Source of the DNA: Mycobacterium simulans
GTDB taxonomy: Bacteria > Actinomycetota > Actinomycetes > Mycobacteriales > Mycobacteriaceae
Length of the DNA stretch: 64,000 bases
NCBI RefSeq assembly: GCF_900232995.1
Contig: NZ_OCVX01000005.1
Location: 409,978-473,977 of the forward strand
Direction of reading: 5' to 3'
Shown here: positions 54,879-63,761 of the stretch, piece after piece
Layout of the letters: every line of letters begins with the position of its first letter
Numbering within the stretch: the first letter of the stretch is position 1
Program-made: the position numbers and the translations under genes
Notes under the pieces: model-generated
Databases searched by the model: none
What the model was told of the DNA's origin: nothing
What the model saw: the letters and a program-made list of their open reading frames with translations, nothing else

Positions 54879-56057
54879 CTAGGAAGCCCCCGCAGCGGCC
54901 AGGGCGGCGCGCCTTGCGCGCGCTACCGCCCCGGGTAACACCTGCAGAGCAGCGTCGACATCAGCGTCAACACTGGTGTGGCCCAGCGAAAGCCGCAGCG
55001 ACCCGCGAGCGCTCGCAGCGTCGGCACCCATCGCGATCAACACGTGCGACGGCTGCGTTACACCCGCGGTGCAGGCCGATCCCGTGGAGCATTCGATTCC
55101 GTTGGCGTCCAACAGCATCAACAACGCATCACCTTCGCAGCCGCGGAAGGTGAAGTGCGCGTTACCCGGAAGCCGCAGCGGGTCGATGGCGCCATTGAGG
55201 CGAACATCGTCGATCTCGGCGAGCACACCCTCGACCAGGCGGTCCCGCAACACGCGCAGCCGAGCGCTGTTGGCTTCCAACCCGTCCACCGCGATCTGGG
55301 CAGCCGCCGCCATTCCCACAGCACTGGCGACATCTGGTGTGCCAGAGCGGATATCGCGCTCTTGCCCGCCGCCGTGCAATAGCGATACACACGACACATC
55401 GCGTCGCAACAGCAACGCACCTACCCCCGGCGGCCCCCCGAACTTGTGGGCCGCCACGCTCATCGCAGAAAGGCCGCTGGCGCCGAAGTCGACCGGAAGC
55501 TGTCCGACCGCCTGAACGGCGTCACTGTGCATGGGGACGCCGAATTCTGCTGTGACGGCTGCTAATTCGGCGGTGGGCATGATGGTGCCCACCTCGTTGT
55601 TGGCCCACATGACCGACACCAGCGAGACATCGTCGTGACTCTGCAGCGCCTCGCGAAGCGCGCCCGCTGACACCGAGCCATCAGCAGCGGTGGGCAGCCA
55701 AGTCACCTGGGCGCCTTCGTGTTTGACGAGCCAGTTCACCGAGTCCAATACGGCATGGTGTTCCACCTCGGTGGTGACGATTCGCCGGCGACTTGGCTCC
55801 GCGTCACGGCGTGCCCAGTAGATACCCTTGACCGCCAGATTGTCACTCTCGGTGCCCCCTGCGGTGAAGATCACCTCGGACGGCCGCGCGCCGAGCTTGT
55901 CCGCGATCAATTCACGCGATTCCTCGATCCGCCGACGGGCCGCACGTCCGGTGGTGTGCAGCGACGACGCGTTGCCGACGGTGCCGAGAGCAGCCGTCAT
56001 CGCCTCGATGGCGGCGGGGTGCATCGGGGTGGTAGCGGCGTGATCCAGGTAGACCAT
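54879..56057 (-). CDS. iscS: Cysteine desulfurase
   Basis: PLP enzyme that takes sulfur from cysteine for tRNA thiolation and Fe-S clusters. The 392-residue protein has the PLP lysine Lys205 in SVAAHKFGGP and the mobile persulfide Cys329 in STGSACTAG. It is the first gene of iscS-mnmA. Orthologue of Rv3025c. Confidence 0.95.
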   Translation of the reverse strand: MVYLDHAATTPMHPAAIEAMTAALGTVGNASSLHTTGRAARRRIEESRELIADKLGARPSEVIFTAGGTESDNLAVKGIYWARRDAEPSRRRIVTTEVEHHAVLDSVNWLVKHEGAQVTWLPTAADGSVSAGALREALQSHDDVSLVSVMWANNEVGTIMPTAELAAVTAEFGVPMHSDAVQAVGQLPVDFGASGLSAMSVAAHKFGGPPGVGALLLRRDVSCVSLLHGGGQERDIRSGTPDVASAVGMAAAAQIAVDGLEANSARLRVLRDRLVEGVLAEIDDVRLNGAIDPLRLPGNAHFTFRGCEGDALLMLLDANGIECSTGSACTAGVTQPSHVLIAMGADAASARGSLRLSLGHTSVDADVDAALQVLPGAVARARRAALAAAGAS

Positions 56058-56090
56058 GACGCGCCCCAGGATACCGGCCCTCCCGAGGGT

Positions 56091-56942
56091 TCAGGCCACC
56101 AGCGCATGCCGGTGGCCAAGGTGCCGCATCGAGGCCCGCGGGGGGCTCAGGTGCACCGCGGCCTGGCAGCGTCGAGCCAGGTCCCGCCGATCGTTGGCCG
56201 GCAGCTGCAGAGATTCGACGCGCACCCATGCGACGGTGCGGCGCACCCGCAGCATCCGTCGCACCGACCGCAACAAGGTGTCGTCACCGACGAAGGCCGG
56301 AGCGGTCGACACACTGCCGTTGACGTGGTGATACGTCAGCCGAAGCGGCTGCACGGGGCGACCGGCATCGATCGCGGCCTGAAACATCGCCGGGTAGAAC
56401 GGCCCGGACGCCACACCGCACCAGGTGGTGCCTTCCGGAAAGGCAACTACCGTATGACCGGCCCGCAACCGGCGGGCGACGGTCTCGACCACCCCGGGCA
56501 GCGTGCGCAGGCTGGACCGTTCGATCGGGATGACCTTGAGAATGCGGGCCACGATCCCGGTCGCCCGCCCGGTAAACATGTCGGCACGGGCAACGAACGA
56601 CCCCGGCAACACCGCACCAATGGCGAAGGCGTCCAACCAGGAAATGTGGCTGCTAACCACCAGGACACCACGCAAGTTGCGAATCGGACTGCCCGACACC
56701 GTGATTCGCACGCCGAAACAGCGCAATACCAACCGGCAGTATGCGCGCTGCACGTGCGTACGGCCGGGCAGTGGCACGCCCAACAGCGGCACCCCCGGCG
56801 CCAGCAGCAGCGCCACGGTAACGCGCAGCGCTACCCGCAGTGCGACGAGCACGGGGCGCGCCCGGGCCTCGTCATCAAGGCCCACACAGCCGACATCGCA
56901 GGATGCGCGGGGTAGCCAGGAGTGTCCGGGCGGACCGTTCAT
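56091..56942 (-). CDS. 1-acyl-glycerol-3-phosphate acyltransferase-like (PlsC family, Rv3026c-like)
   Basis: A 283-residue membrane-associated acyltransferase. The catalytic HX4D motif is in VSSHISWLDAF, followed by FVARADMF, PIERSS and the FPEGTTW phosphate-binding motif. An N-terminal hydrophobic stretch (ALRVTVALLLAPGVPLLGV) anchors it. Its ATG overlaps by 1 nt the stop of the upstream GNAT gene, and the pair resembles OlsB-OlsA-type N- then O-acyltransferases that build ornithine-type lipids. That pairing is suggestive, not proven. Confidence 0.83.
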   Translation of the reverse strand: MNGPPGHSWLPRASCDVGCVGLDDEARARPVLVALRVALRVTVALLLAPGVPLLGVPLPGRTHVQRAYCRLVLRCFGVRITVSGSPIRNLRGVLVVSSHISWLDAFAIGAVLPGSFVARADMFTGRATGIVARILKVIPIERSSLRTLPGVVETVARRLRAGHTVVAFPEGTTWCGVASGPFYPAMFQAAIDAGRPVQPLRLTYHHVNGSVSTAPAFVGDDTLLRSVRRMLRVRRTVAWVRVESLQLPANDRRDLARRCQAAVHLSPPRASMRHLGHRHALVA

Positions 56943-57790
56943 TAGGCCGTTCCGCCCGCCAGCGCACCAGCCACCTCGGAGGCCGCGGAGACCGACCTCA
57001 GCCGTCGTAGATAGCGGGTATCGGCGTGCTGTTTGGCCAGCAGCACGCAGAAGTCGCCCACCCCGAAGTCCGGGTCGTGCGCCGGCTCGCCGCAGACCTG
57101 GGCGCCCAGGCGCAGGTAGCCGCGCATTAGCGGCGGAAGGGCCGGCCGTCTTGGCGGCGCAATGTCGTCGAGGCGACGGCCATCGACGCACACCGGTCGG
57201 TAGGGGTGCACCTGGTACGGGGCTGCGTGACGGGTCAGCACGAAGTCGCGCACGCCGCGGATCCGGCTCCCCGGCGGACCGTCGTCGCCACCGATCGGTA
57301 CCGACACGCAGCCGGTCACGTAGTCGTAGTCGCATCGGTCCAGGTAAGCCAGGATGCCCGCCCACATCAGCAGCACCACCCCACCGTTGCGGTGACCTTC
57401 CCGTACCACCGCTCGGCCCATCTCCACCAGTGACGGCCGCAGCGGGTCGAGCGCTCGCACGTCGAATTCCGTGGCCGTATAGAGGCCTCCGGCGGCAATG
57501 GCACCCGACGGCGGCAACATTCGGTAGCAACCCACCAACTCGCCGGTGTCGTCGTCGCGTACCAAGAGGTGGTCGCAGTACTCGTCGAACCGGTCGGCGT
57601 CTCGGCCGTCACTGGCCGCGGGCAGGGCGAAGCCGGGTGTGCTGCTAAAGACGTCGTAGCGCAGCCGCTGCGCGGCCTCGATGAGCGAAGGGTCGGTGGA
57701 CAGCAACAGGGAGTAGTGCGGCCCGGACGACGACCGTGTCGCCAGACCACGCGGCTTGTCGCTGGGTATGAGGACTGAAGCAATGCTCAT
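56942..57790 (-). CDS. GNAT-type N-acyltransferase (OlsB-like, Rv3027c-like)
   Basis: A 282-residue protein of the ornithine-acyl-ACP N-acyltransferase/hemolysin-like GNAT group (LRYDVFSSTPGFALP..., DRFDEYCDHLLVRDDDTGELVGCYRML, VEMGRAVVREGHRNGGVVLLMW). Such enzymes put a 3-hydroxy fatty acid on an amino-acid amine. Start ATG at 57790; an open frame continues to 57913. The neighbouring PlsC-like gene would add the second acyl chain. Confidence 0.8.
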   Translation of the reverse strand: MSIASVLIPSDKPRGLATRSSSGPHYSLLLSTDPSLIEAAQRLRYDVFSSTPGFALPAASDGRDADRFDEYCDHLLVRDDDTGELVGCYRMLPPSGAIAAGGLYTATEFDVRALDPLRPSLVEMGRAVVREGHRNGGVVLLMWAGILAYLDRCDYDYVTGCVSVPIGGDDGPPGSRIRGVRDFVLTRHAAPYQVHPYRPVCVDGRRLDDIAPPRRPALPPLMRGYLRLGAQVCGEPAHDPDFGVGDFCVLLAKQHADTRYLRRLRSVSAASEVAGALAGGTA

Positions 57791-57870
57791 GCCAACAACG
57801 TGGCGCAGCCGGTCAGCTAATCGGCATCGGGGCGCTGACATGTCGGTGCACGCCAGATGACGAAATGGGC

Positions 57871-57928
57871 CGAGCAGACGCAAAATTGCCCTGGAACGCT
57901 CGTTCCAGGGCAATTTTGCGTCTGCTCG
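57871..57928. repeat. Perfect 28-bp palindrome, CGAGCAGACGCA-type
   Basis: Arms 57871-57898 and 57901-57928 are exactly complementary over 28 bp with only CT between them. The outer bases CGAGCAGACGCA match the palindrome at 25841-25900, while the inner sequence differs. It lies just past the etfA stop, so it may terminate the etfBA transcript. Confidence 0.95.
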
Positions 57929-57938
57929 CGCAGGGAAA

Positions 57939-58895
57939 TTAGCCCTTGCGGGCCTTGATCCCCTCGGTCAATTGGGGCGCAACCTTGAACAGGTCACCGA
58001 CCACGCCGTAGTCGGCGATCTCGAAGATCGGTGCCTCTTCGTCCTTGTTGACCGCAATGATGGTCTTGCTGGTCTGCATCCCGGCGCGGTGCTGAATCGC
58101 GCCGGAGATGCCCAGCGCGATATAGAGCTGCGGCGACACCGTCTTACCGGTCTGGCCCACCTGGAACTGGCCCGGGTAATAGCCTGAGTCCACCGCGGCA
58201 CGCGACGCTCCGACCGCGGCGCCCAGCGAGTCGGCCAGCTCCTCGACCACCTTGAAGTTCTCGGCGCTCCCGACGCCACGGCCACCGGAAACCACCACGG
58301 TGGCTTCCGTCAGCTCCGGCCGGTCACCGGCAACCGCGGGCTCGCGAGAGGTGATCTTGGTCGCGTTTTCGGCGGGAGCCGGCACTTCCACGCTGACTTG
58401 CTCGCCCGCGCCGTCGGCCGGCGCGGCTTCGATAGCGCCGGCCCGCACGGTGATCACCGGGGTGTCGCCATTGGCCTGCGCCTCGACGGTGAACGCCCCA
58501 CCAAAGATGGAGTGGGTCGCCTTGCCACCTTCCTTCACCTCGACCACGTCGACCAGCAGGCCCGAACCGATGCGGGCCGCAAGCCGGCCGGCGATCTCCT
58601 TGCCGTCGGCGGTGGCGGCCAGCAACACTGCGGCCGGAGCGTTCGATTCGGCCAGCGAGGCGAGCACGTCGACGACGGGCGTAATCAGATAGCTGTCGAC
58701 GACCTCGGACTCGGCGACGTAGATCTTGGCGGCCCCAGCCGCCTTCAGCCCGTCAACCAGCGGCGCGGCCGTGCCCGGCGCGCCGACGACGACGGCGGCC
58801 GGCTCGCCCAGCGCCCGCGCGGCGGTGATCAATTCGGCGCTGACCTTCTTTAACGCACCTTCAGCGTGCTCGACGAGCACCAGTACTTCAGCCAT
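57939..58895 (-). CDS. etfA: Electron transfer flavoprotein alpha subunit
   Basis: FAD-binding subunit of the electron transfer flavoprotein that accepts electrons from acyl-CoA dehydrogenases. The 318-residue protein has the C-terminal FAD domain motif ALGISGAIQHRAGMQ and VVSGGRGVGS. H37Rv name fixB (Rv3028c). It follows etfB after about 40 nt on the same strand. Confidence 0.94.
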   Translation of the reverse strand: MAEVLVLVEHAEGALKKVSAELITAARALGEPAAVVVGAPGTAAPLVDGLKAAGAAKIYVAESEVVDSYLITPVVDVLASLAESNAPAAVLLAATADGKEIAGRLAARIGSGLLVDVVEVKEGGKATHSIFGGAFTVEAQANGDTPVITVRAGAIEAAPADGAGEQVSVEVPAPAENATKITSREPAVAGDRPELTEATVVVSGGRGVGSAENFKVVEELADSLGAAVGASRAAVDSGYYPGQFQVGQTGKTVSPQLYIALGISGAIQHRAGMQTSKTIIAVNKDEEAPIFEIADYGVVGDLFKVAPQLTEGIKARKG

Positions 58896-58937
58896 GGGTT
58901 ATATCGCTCTTCTCGTCTGTGGGAATTTCCGGGCCGC

Positions 58938-59738
58938 TTAGATGATCTTCTGGCTAACCAGGTACTGGATAATCTGGTTGCCACCTTCGCCCTCGTCGGT
59001 GACCTTTTCACCGGCCGTTTTCGGCGGCTTAGGTGTTGAGGACAACACCGTCGACCCGGCATTGGCCAGCCCGACCTCGTCGCCCTCGACTCCGATCTCG
59101 GCCAAAGTCAGGACGGCAACTTCTTTCTTCTTGGCGGCCATGATGCCCTTGAACGACGGGAAGCGTGGCTCGTTGATCTTCTCGTTGACGCTGACCACCG
59201 CGGGCAATGTGGCCTCGAGCGTGAACACGCCCTCGTCGGTCTCGCGCTCGCCGGTGACCTTGCCGCCATCTATGGACAATTTGCGCAGGTGGGTGAGCTG
59301 CGGCAGGCCCAGGTACTCAGCGATGATGGCCGGCACCGCGCCGCCGACGCCGTCGGTGGCCTCGTTGCCGGCGATGACCAGCTCGGTGCCCTCAATGGTG
59401 CCCAGCGCACGCGCCAGCGCCCACCCGGTCTGAATGACATCCGAACCGTGCAAGCCGTCGTCCTTGAGGTGGACGGCCTTGTCAGCGCCCATCGACAGAG
59501 CCTTGCGGATCGCCTCGGTGGCTCGCTCGGGGCCTGCAGTCAGCACGGTGACTGACCCTTCGATGCCGTCGGCGGCCTCCCGCTCCCGGATCTGCAGTGC
59601 CTCTTCCACTGCGCGCTCGTTGATCTCGTCCAGCACCGCGTCGGCGGCCTCGCGGTCCAGCGTGAAATCGCCGTCGGTCAGCTTGCGCTCCGACCAGGTG
59701 TCTGGGACCTGCTTGATCAGGACCACGATGTTCGTCAT
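58938..59738 (-). CDS. etfB: Electron transfer flavoprotein beta subunit
   Basis: AMP-binding beta subunit of ETF. 266 residues from the ATG at 59738 (MTNIVVLIKQVPDTWSER), same length as Rv3029c (fixA). The ETF-beta pattern is seen in ALARALGTIEGTELVIAGNEATDGVGGAVP and the VSVNEKINEPRFPSFKGIMAAKKK segment. It is the first gene of etfB-etfA. The 263 bp upstream, shared with divergent Rv3030, shows no feature I can name. Confidence 0.94.
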   Translation of the reverse strand: MTNIVVLIKQVPDTWSERKLTDGDFTLDREAADAVLDEINERAVEEALQIREREAADGIEGSVTVLTAGPERATEAIRKALSMGADKAVHLKDDGLHGSDVIQTGWALARALGTIEGTELVIAGNEATDGVGGAVPAIIAEYLGLPQLTHLRKLSIDGGKVTGERETDEGVFTLEATLPAVVSVNEKINEPRFPSFKGIMAAKKKEVAVLTLAEIGVEGDEVGLANAGSTVLSSTPKPPKTAGEKVTDEGEGGNQIIQYLVSQKII

Positions 59739-60001
59739 GAGTGTGGCTCGTCCTCCTCGAAGGCGTCCCACAGCGGTCGACTGCAGGACTTTGGTCACGC
59801 GATTCGCAACCGCACCGGCATGTTACTAGGCGGTAACTTCGCGCGGTCTGCCCTCACACCATAACTGGTCGCGGTTGCCCAATTGCCCGCTCCTCCTCGG
59901 TCCGCTAACACGGACCGCATCGTCGCCGGGCAGCACGTTCCCGCGCCCGCATCCGGTGCCCGGTTCGCGAATCGGAGGCTAGGGGTTAGCCTGCCTTAGC
60001 A

Positions 60002-60811
60002 ATGAGCGCATTCGTCCCCGGCGTGCCCCCCGCCGACCAGCCCCCGGCGGTCGATGCGGTGTTGACCCTGACGGGCGAGCGGACCATTCCCGATCTGGAC
60101 ATCGAGAACTACTGGTTTCGCCGCCACGAGGTGGTGTACGAGCGGCTGGCTACCCGCTGCGCGGGCCGCGACGTGCTCGAGGCCGGATGTGGCGAAGGTT
60201 ACGGCGCCGACCTGATCGCCGGCGTCGCGCGCCGCGTGGTCGCGGTGGATTACGACGAGGCGGCCGTTGCCCATGTCCGTCGCCGCTATCCCCGGGTGGA
60301 AGTCATGCAGGCCAACCTGGCCGAGTTGCCGCTGCCCGACGCGTCGGTGGACGTGGTGGTCAACTTCCAGGTCATCGAGCATCTGTGGGACCAGGGCCAG
60401 TTCGTTCGCGAGTGCGCCCGGGTGTTGCGCCCCGCGGGGCTGCTGATGGTGTCCACCCCCAATCGGATCACCTTCTCCCCCGGCCGCGAGACCCCGATCA
60501 ACCCGTTTCACACCCGCGAGCTGAATGCCGATGAGCTCACCGAACTGCTGGTCCATGGGGGCTTCGCTGAGGTGGAGATGTGCGGGTTGTTTCATGGACC
60601 ACGGCTGCAGGAGATGGACGCCCGTCATGGCGGCTCGATCATCGACGCCCAGATCGCGCAAGCGCTGGCCTGCGACGAAGGAGCACCCTGGCCGCCCGAG
60701 CTGGCCGCCGACGTCGCGGCGGTCACCACCGCCGACTTCGACCTGATCGGCCGCGGCGACCGTGAAATCGCTGACAGCTTGGACCTCATTGCGATCGCGG
60801 TGCGGGCGTGA
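60002..60811 (+). CDS. SAM-dependent methyltransferase of the MGLP cluster (Rv3030-like)
   Basis: A 269-residue class I methyltransferase. The SAM loop is DVLEAGCGEGYGADL, followed by VVAVDYDE, and VNFQVIEHLWD is motif III-like. In M. tuberculosis Rv3030 belongs to the cluster for 6-O-methylglucose lipopolysaccharide (MGLP), a cytosolic polymethylated polysaccharide that binds fatty acyl chains. It overlaps the next gene by 4 nt (GTGA), supporting an operon with the branching enzyme and glucosyltransferase. Confidence 0.85.
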   Translation: MSAFVPGVPPADQPPAVDAVLTLTGERTIPDLDIENYWFRRHEVVYERLATRCAGRDVLEAGCGEGYGADLIAGVARRVVAVDYDEAAVAHVRRRYPRVEVMQANLAELPLPDASVDVVVNFQVIEHLWDQGQFVRECARVLRPAGLLMVSTPNRITFSPGRETPINPFHTRELNADELTELLVHGGFAEVEMCGLFHGPRLQEMDARHGGSIIDAQIAQALACDEGAPWPPELAADVAAVTTADFDLIGRGDREIADSLDLIAIAVRA

Positions 60812-62403
60812 CCAATTTCGGGACGACTTCCGGTGACCGGGTACCCGGCATGTTCACCCTGGTGCTGCACACCCACCTGCCCTGGCTGGCCCATCACGGC
60901 CGCTGGCCGGTCGGGGAGGAGTGGCTCTACCAGTCGTGGGCGGCCGCGTACCTGCCACTGCTCCGGGTTTTGCAGACGCTGGCCGACGAGGGTCGCCGCG
61001 GGCTGATCACGCTCGGCATGACGCCGGTAGTCAACGCTCAGCTCGACGACCCGTACTGCCTCGACGGGATGCACCACTGGCTGGCCAACTGGCGGCTGCG
61101 AGCCGAGGAGGCCGCCAGCGTGCGCTCTGCTCCTCGCTCGAAATCGGCCGGTTATCTGTCCTGCACACCGAAGGCATTGCGGGCCTTTGGCATTCGCGAG
61201 TGCGCGGAAGCCGATCTGGCCCTCAACGACTTCGCCACCCGATGGCGACACGGCGGCAGCCCGTTGCTGCGCGGCCTGATCGACGCCGGGACTGTCGAAC
61301 TGCTCGGCGGCCCGTTGGCCCACCCATTCCAGCCGCTGCTAGCGCCACGGTTGCGCGAGTTCGCGCTGCGCGAAGGCTTGGCCGACGCCCAACACCGGCT
61401 GGCCCACACCCCAACCGGGATCTGGGCGCCCGAATGCGCTTATGCCCCGGGCCTGGAAACCGAGTACACGGCTGCCGGCGTCTCCCACTTCATGGTCGAC
61501 GGCCCGTCACTGCACGGCGACACCGCATTAGGCCGGCCGGTCTGCGACAGCGGCGTGGTCGCGTTCGGGCGTGACCTGCAGGTCAGCTACCGGGTGTGGT
61601 CGCCAAAATCCGGCTACCCGGGACACGCCGCCTACCGCGATTTCCACACCTACGACCACCTCACCGGTCTCAAGCCGGCCCGGGTCACCGGCCGCAATGT
61701 TTCGTCGGACGCCAAGGCGCCCTACGACCCCGAGCGCGCCGACCGGGCGGTTGACGTCCACGTCGCCGACTTTGTCGACGTGGTACGCAACCGGCTGCTA
61801 TCGGAGTCCCAGCGCGTCGGGCGACCCGCCCACGTGGTGGCGGCCTTCGATACCGAGTTGTTCGGTCACTGGTGGTACGAGGGACCGACGTGGCTGCAGC
61901 GGGTGCTGCGGGCGTTGCCCGCCGCCGGCGTGCGGGTGGGGACCTTACGCGATGCCCTTATCGACGGGTTCGTCGGCGAGCCCGTCGAATTACCGCCCAG
62001 CTCTTGGGGTTCCGGCAAGGACTGGCAGGTATGGAACGGCGAGAAGGTGGCCGATTTGGTCCAGCTCAACGCCGAAGTGGTCGACACCGCGCTCTCCACC
62101 GTCGACAAGGCTCTGGGGGCGCAAACGGCATCGCTGGACGGACCACTGCCCCGCGATCACGTGGCCGATCAGATCCTGCGCGAGACGCTGCTCACCGTTT
62201 CCAGTGACTGGCCGTTCATGGTGAGTAAGGATTCCGCGGCCGACTACGCCCGCTACCGTGCTCACCTGCACGCACATGCCACCCGGGAGATCGCCGGCGC
62301 GCTGGCCTCCGGCCGGCGCGACAGCGCACAGCGGCTGGCCGACGGATGGAACCGCGCCGACGGCCTGTTCGGCGCCTTGGATGCGCGTAGGCTGCCCCGG
62401 TGA
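60808..62403 (+). CDS. GH57-family 1,4-alpha-glucan branching enzyme-like (Rv3031-like)
   Basis: A 531-residue GH57 protein. The N-terminal LHTHLPW is the family's first conserved region; APECAYAPG contains the likely nucleophile Glu and FDTELFGHWWYEG the acid/base Asp. A C-terminal DUF1957 region (SKDSAADYARYRAHLHAHA) is typical of GH57 branching enzymes. It is placed in MGLP synthesis as the enzyme introducing branches. GTG start overlapping Rv3030. Confidence 0.86.
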   Translation: MTNFGTTSGDRVPGMFTLVLHTHLPWLAHHGRWPVGEEWLYQSWAAAYLPLLRVLQTLADEGRRGLITLGMTPVVNAQLDDPYCLDGMHHWLANWRLRAEEAASVRSAPRSKSAGYLSCTPKALRAFGIRECAEADLALNDFATRWRHGGSPLLRGLIDAGTVELLGGPLAHPFQPLLAPRLREFALREGLADAQHRLAHTPTGIWAPECAYAPGLETEYTAAGVSHFMVDGPSLHGDTALGRPVCDSGVVAFGRDLQVSYRVWSPKSGYPGHAAYRDFHTYDHLTGLKPARVTGRNVSSDAKAPYDPERADRAVDVHVADFVDVVRNRLLSESQRVGRPAHVVAAFDTELFGHWWYEGPTWLQRVLRALPAAGVRVGTLRDALIDGFVGEPVELPPSSWGSGKDWQVWNGEKVADLVQLNAEVVDTALSTVDKALGAQTASLDGPLPRDHVADQILRETLLTVSSDWPFMVSKDSAADYARYRAHLHAHATREIAGALASGRRDSAQRLADGWNRADGLFGALDARRLPR

Positions 62404-62417
62404 GCCCGCTGTCGTCC

Positions 62418-62479
62418 CGCGAGCGTGCGTGTCTGCCCGGCGACACGCCGGTGTACGTGGCATTTTGTGCACGCTCGCG
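62418..62479. repeat. Nested inverted repeats in the Rv3031/Rv3032 gap
   Basis: CGCGAGCGTGC (62418-62428) and GCACGCTCGCG (62469-62479) are perfect 11-bp arms. Between them CCGGCG (62437-62442) and CGCCGG (62446-62451) form an inner hairpin. The structure fills most of the 94-bp gap between two genes of one operon and could be a processing or termination element. Confidence 0.75.
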
Positions 62480-62497
62480 CCGGAGAGGGACACGCGC

Positions 62498-63745
62498 ATG
62501 AAGATCCTGATGGTGTCGTGGGAGTACCCACCGGTGGTGATCGGCGGGCTGGGCCGGCATGTGCATCACCTGTCGACCGCGCTCGCGGCGGCGGGCCACG
62601 ACGTCGTGGTGCTGTCTCGCCGCCCCACCGGCACCGACCCCCGCACACACCCGTCGTCTGATGAGGTCAGCGAGGGTGTGCGGGTGATCGCGGCGGCACA
62701 GGACCCGCATGAGTTCACCTTCGGCGCCGACATGATGGCCTGGACTCTGGCGATGGGCCACGCGATGATCCGCGCCGGTCTGTGCCTCAAGCGACACGGC
62801 TCCGACCGCCCCTGGCGTCCCGATGTAGTGCACGCACACGATTGGCTGGTTGCCCATCCGGCCATTGCACTAGCCCAATTCTACGACGTACCAATGGTTT
62901 CCACGATTCACGCGACGGAGGCGGGGCGGCATTCCGGCTGGGTCTCGGGGGCGCTCAGCCGTCAGGTGCACGCGGTCGAGTCGTGGCTGGTGCGTGAATC
63001 CGATTCGCTCATAACATGTTCGGCGTCGATGAGCGACGAGATCACCGAACTGTTCGGACCCGGCCTGGCCGAGATTACGGTGATCCGTAACGGCATTGAC
63101 GCGGCGCGCTGGCCATTCGCCGCCCGCCGCCAACCTCGCAGCGGGCCGCCTGAGCTGCTCTACGTCGGACGACTGGAGTACGAGAAGGGCGTGCACGACG
63201 CTATCGCCGCACTGCCCCGGATCAGACGCCACCACCCCGGTACCACGCTGACCATCGCCGGCGACGGTACCCAGCAGGAGTGGCTTATCGAGCAGGCCCG
63301 TAAACACAAGGTGCTCAAGGCAACCCGGTTCGTCGGGCACCTGCATCATGACGAGCTGCTCGCCGCGCTGCACCGCGCCGACGCCGCGGTACTGCCCAGC
63401 CACTACGAACCGTTCGGGCTAGTGGCATTGGAAGCCGCCGCGGCCGGTACCCCGCTGGTGACGTCGAACATCGGCGGTCTGGGCGAAGCGGTGATCAACG
63501 GCGTCACCGGGGCGTCGTGTCCACCGCGCGACGTGGCGGGCCTGGCCGCGGCGGTGCGCACCGTGCTCGACGATCCGGGGGCCGCGCAGCGACGCGCCCG
63601 CGCCGCCCGGCAGCGCCTCACTTCCGACTTCGCTTGGCAGACGGTCGCCGAGGAGACCGCGCAGGTGTACCTGGCCGCCAAGCGCGGCGAACGGCAACCG
63701 CAGCCACGACTGCCCATCGTCGAGCACGCACTGCCGGACCGTTAA
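62498..63745 (+). CDS. Alpha-(1->4)-glucosyltransferase of MGLP/glycogen synthesis (Rv3032-like)
   Basis: A 415-residue GT-B glycosyltransferase related to glycogen synthases. The N-terminal acceptor loop is WEYPPVVIGGLGRHV; the C-terminal nucleotide-sugar domain has the EX7E motif in YEPFGLVALEAAAAG. Rv3032 elongates the MGLP main chain and contributes to glycogen. ATG at 62498 has GGAGAGG upstream; earlier in-frame codons lie inside Rv3031. Confidence 0.9.
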   Translation: MKILMVSWEYPPVVIGGLGRHVHHLSTALAAAGHDVVVLSRRPTGTDPRTHPSSDEVSEGVRVIAAAQDPHEFTFGADMMAWTLAMGHAMIRAGLCLKRHGSDRPWRPDVVHAHDWLVAHPAIALAQFYDVPMVSTIHATEAGRHSGWVSGALSRQVHAVESWLVRESDSLITCSASMSDEITELFGPGLAEITVIRNGIDAARWPFAARRQPRSGPPELLYVGRLEYEKGVHDAIAALPRIRRHHPGTTLTIAGDGTQQEWLIEQARKHKVLKATRFVGHLHHDELLAALHRADAAVLPSHYEPFGLVALEAAAAGTPLVTSNIGGLGEAVINGVTGASCPPRDVAGLAAAVRTVLDDPGAAQRRARAARQRLTSDFAWQTVAEETAQVYLAAKRGERQPQPRLPIVEHALPDR

Positions 63746-63761
63746 CGATCGGAGCCGTGAG

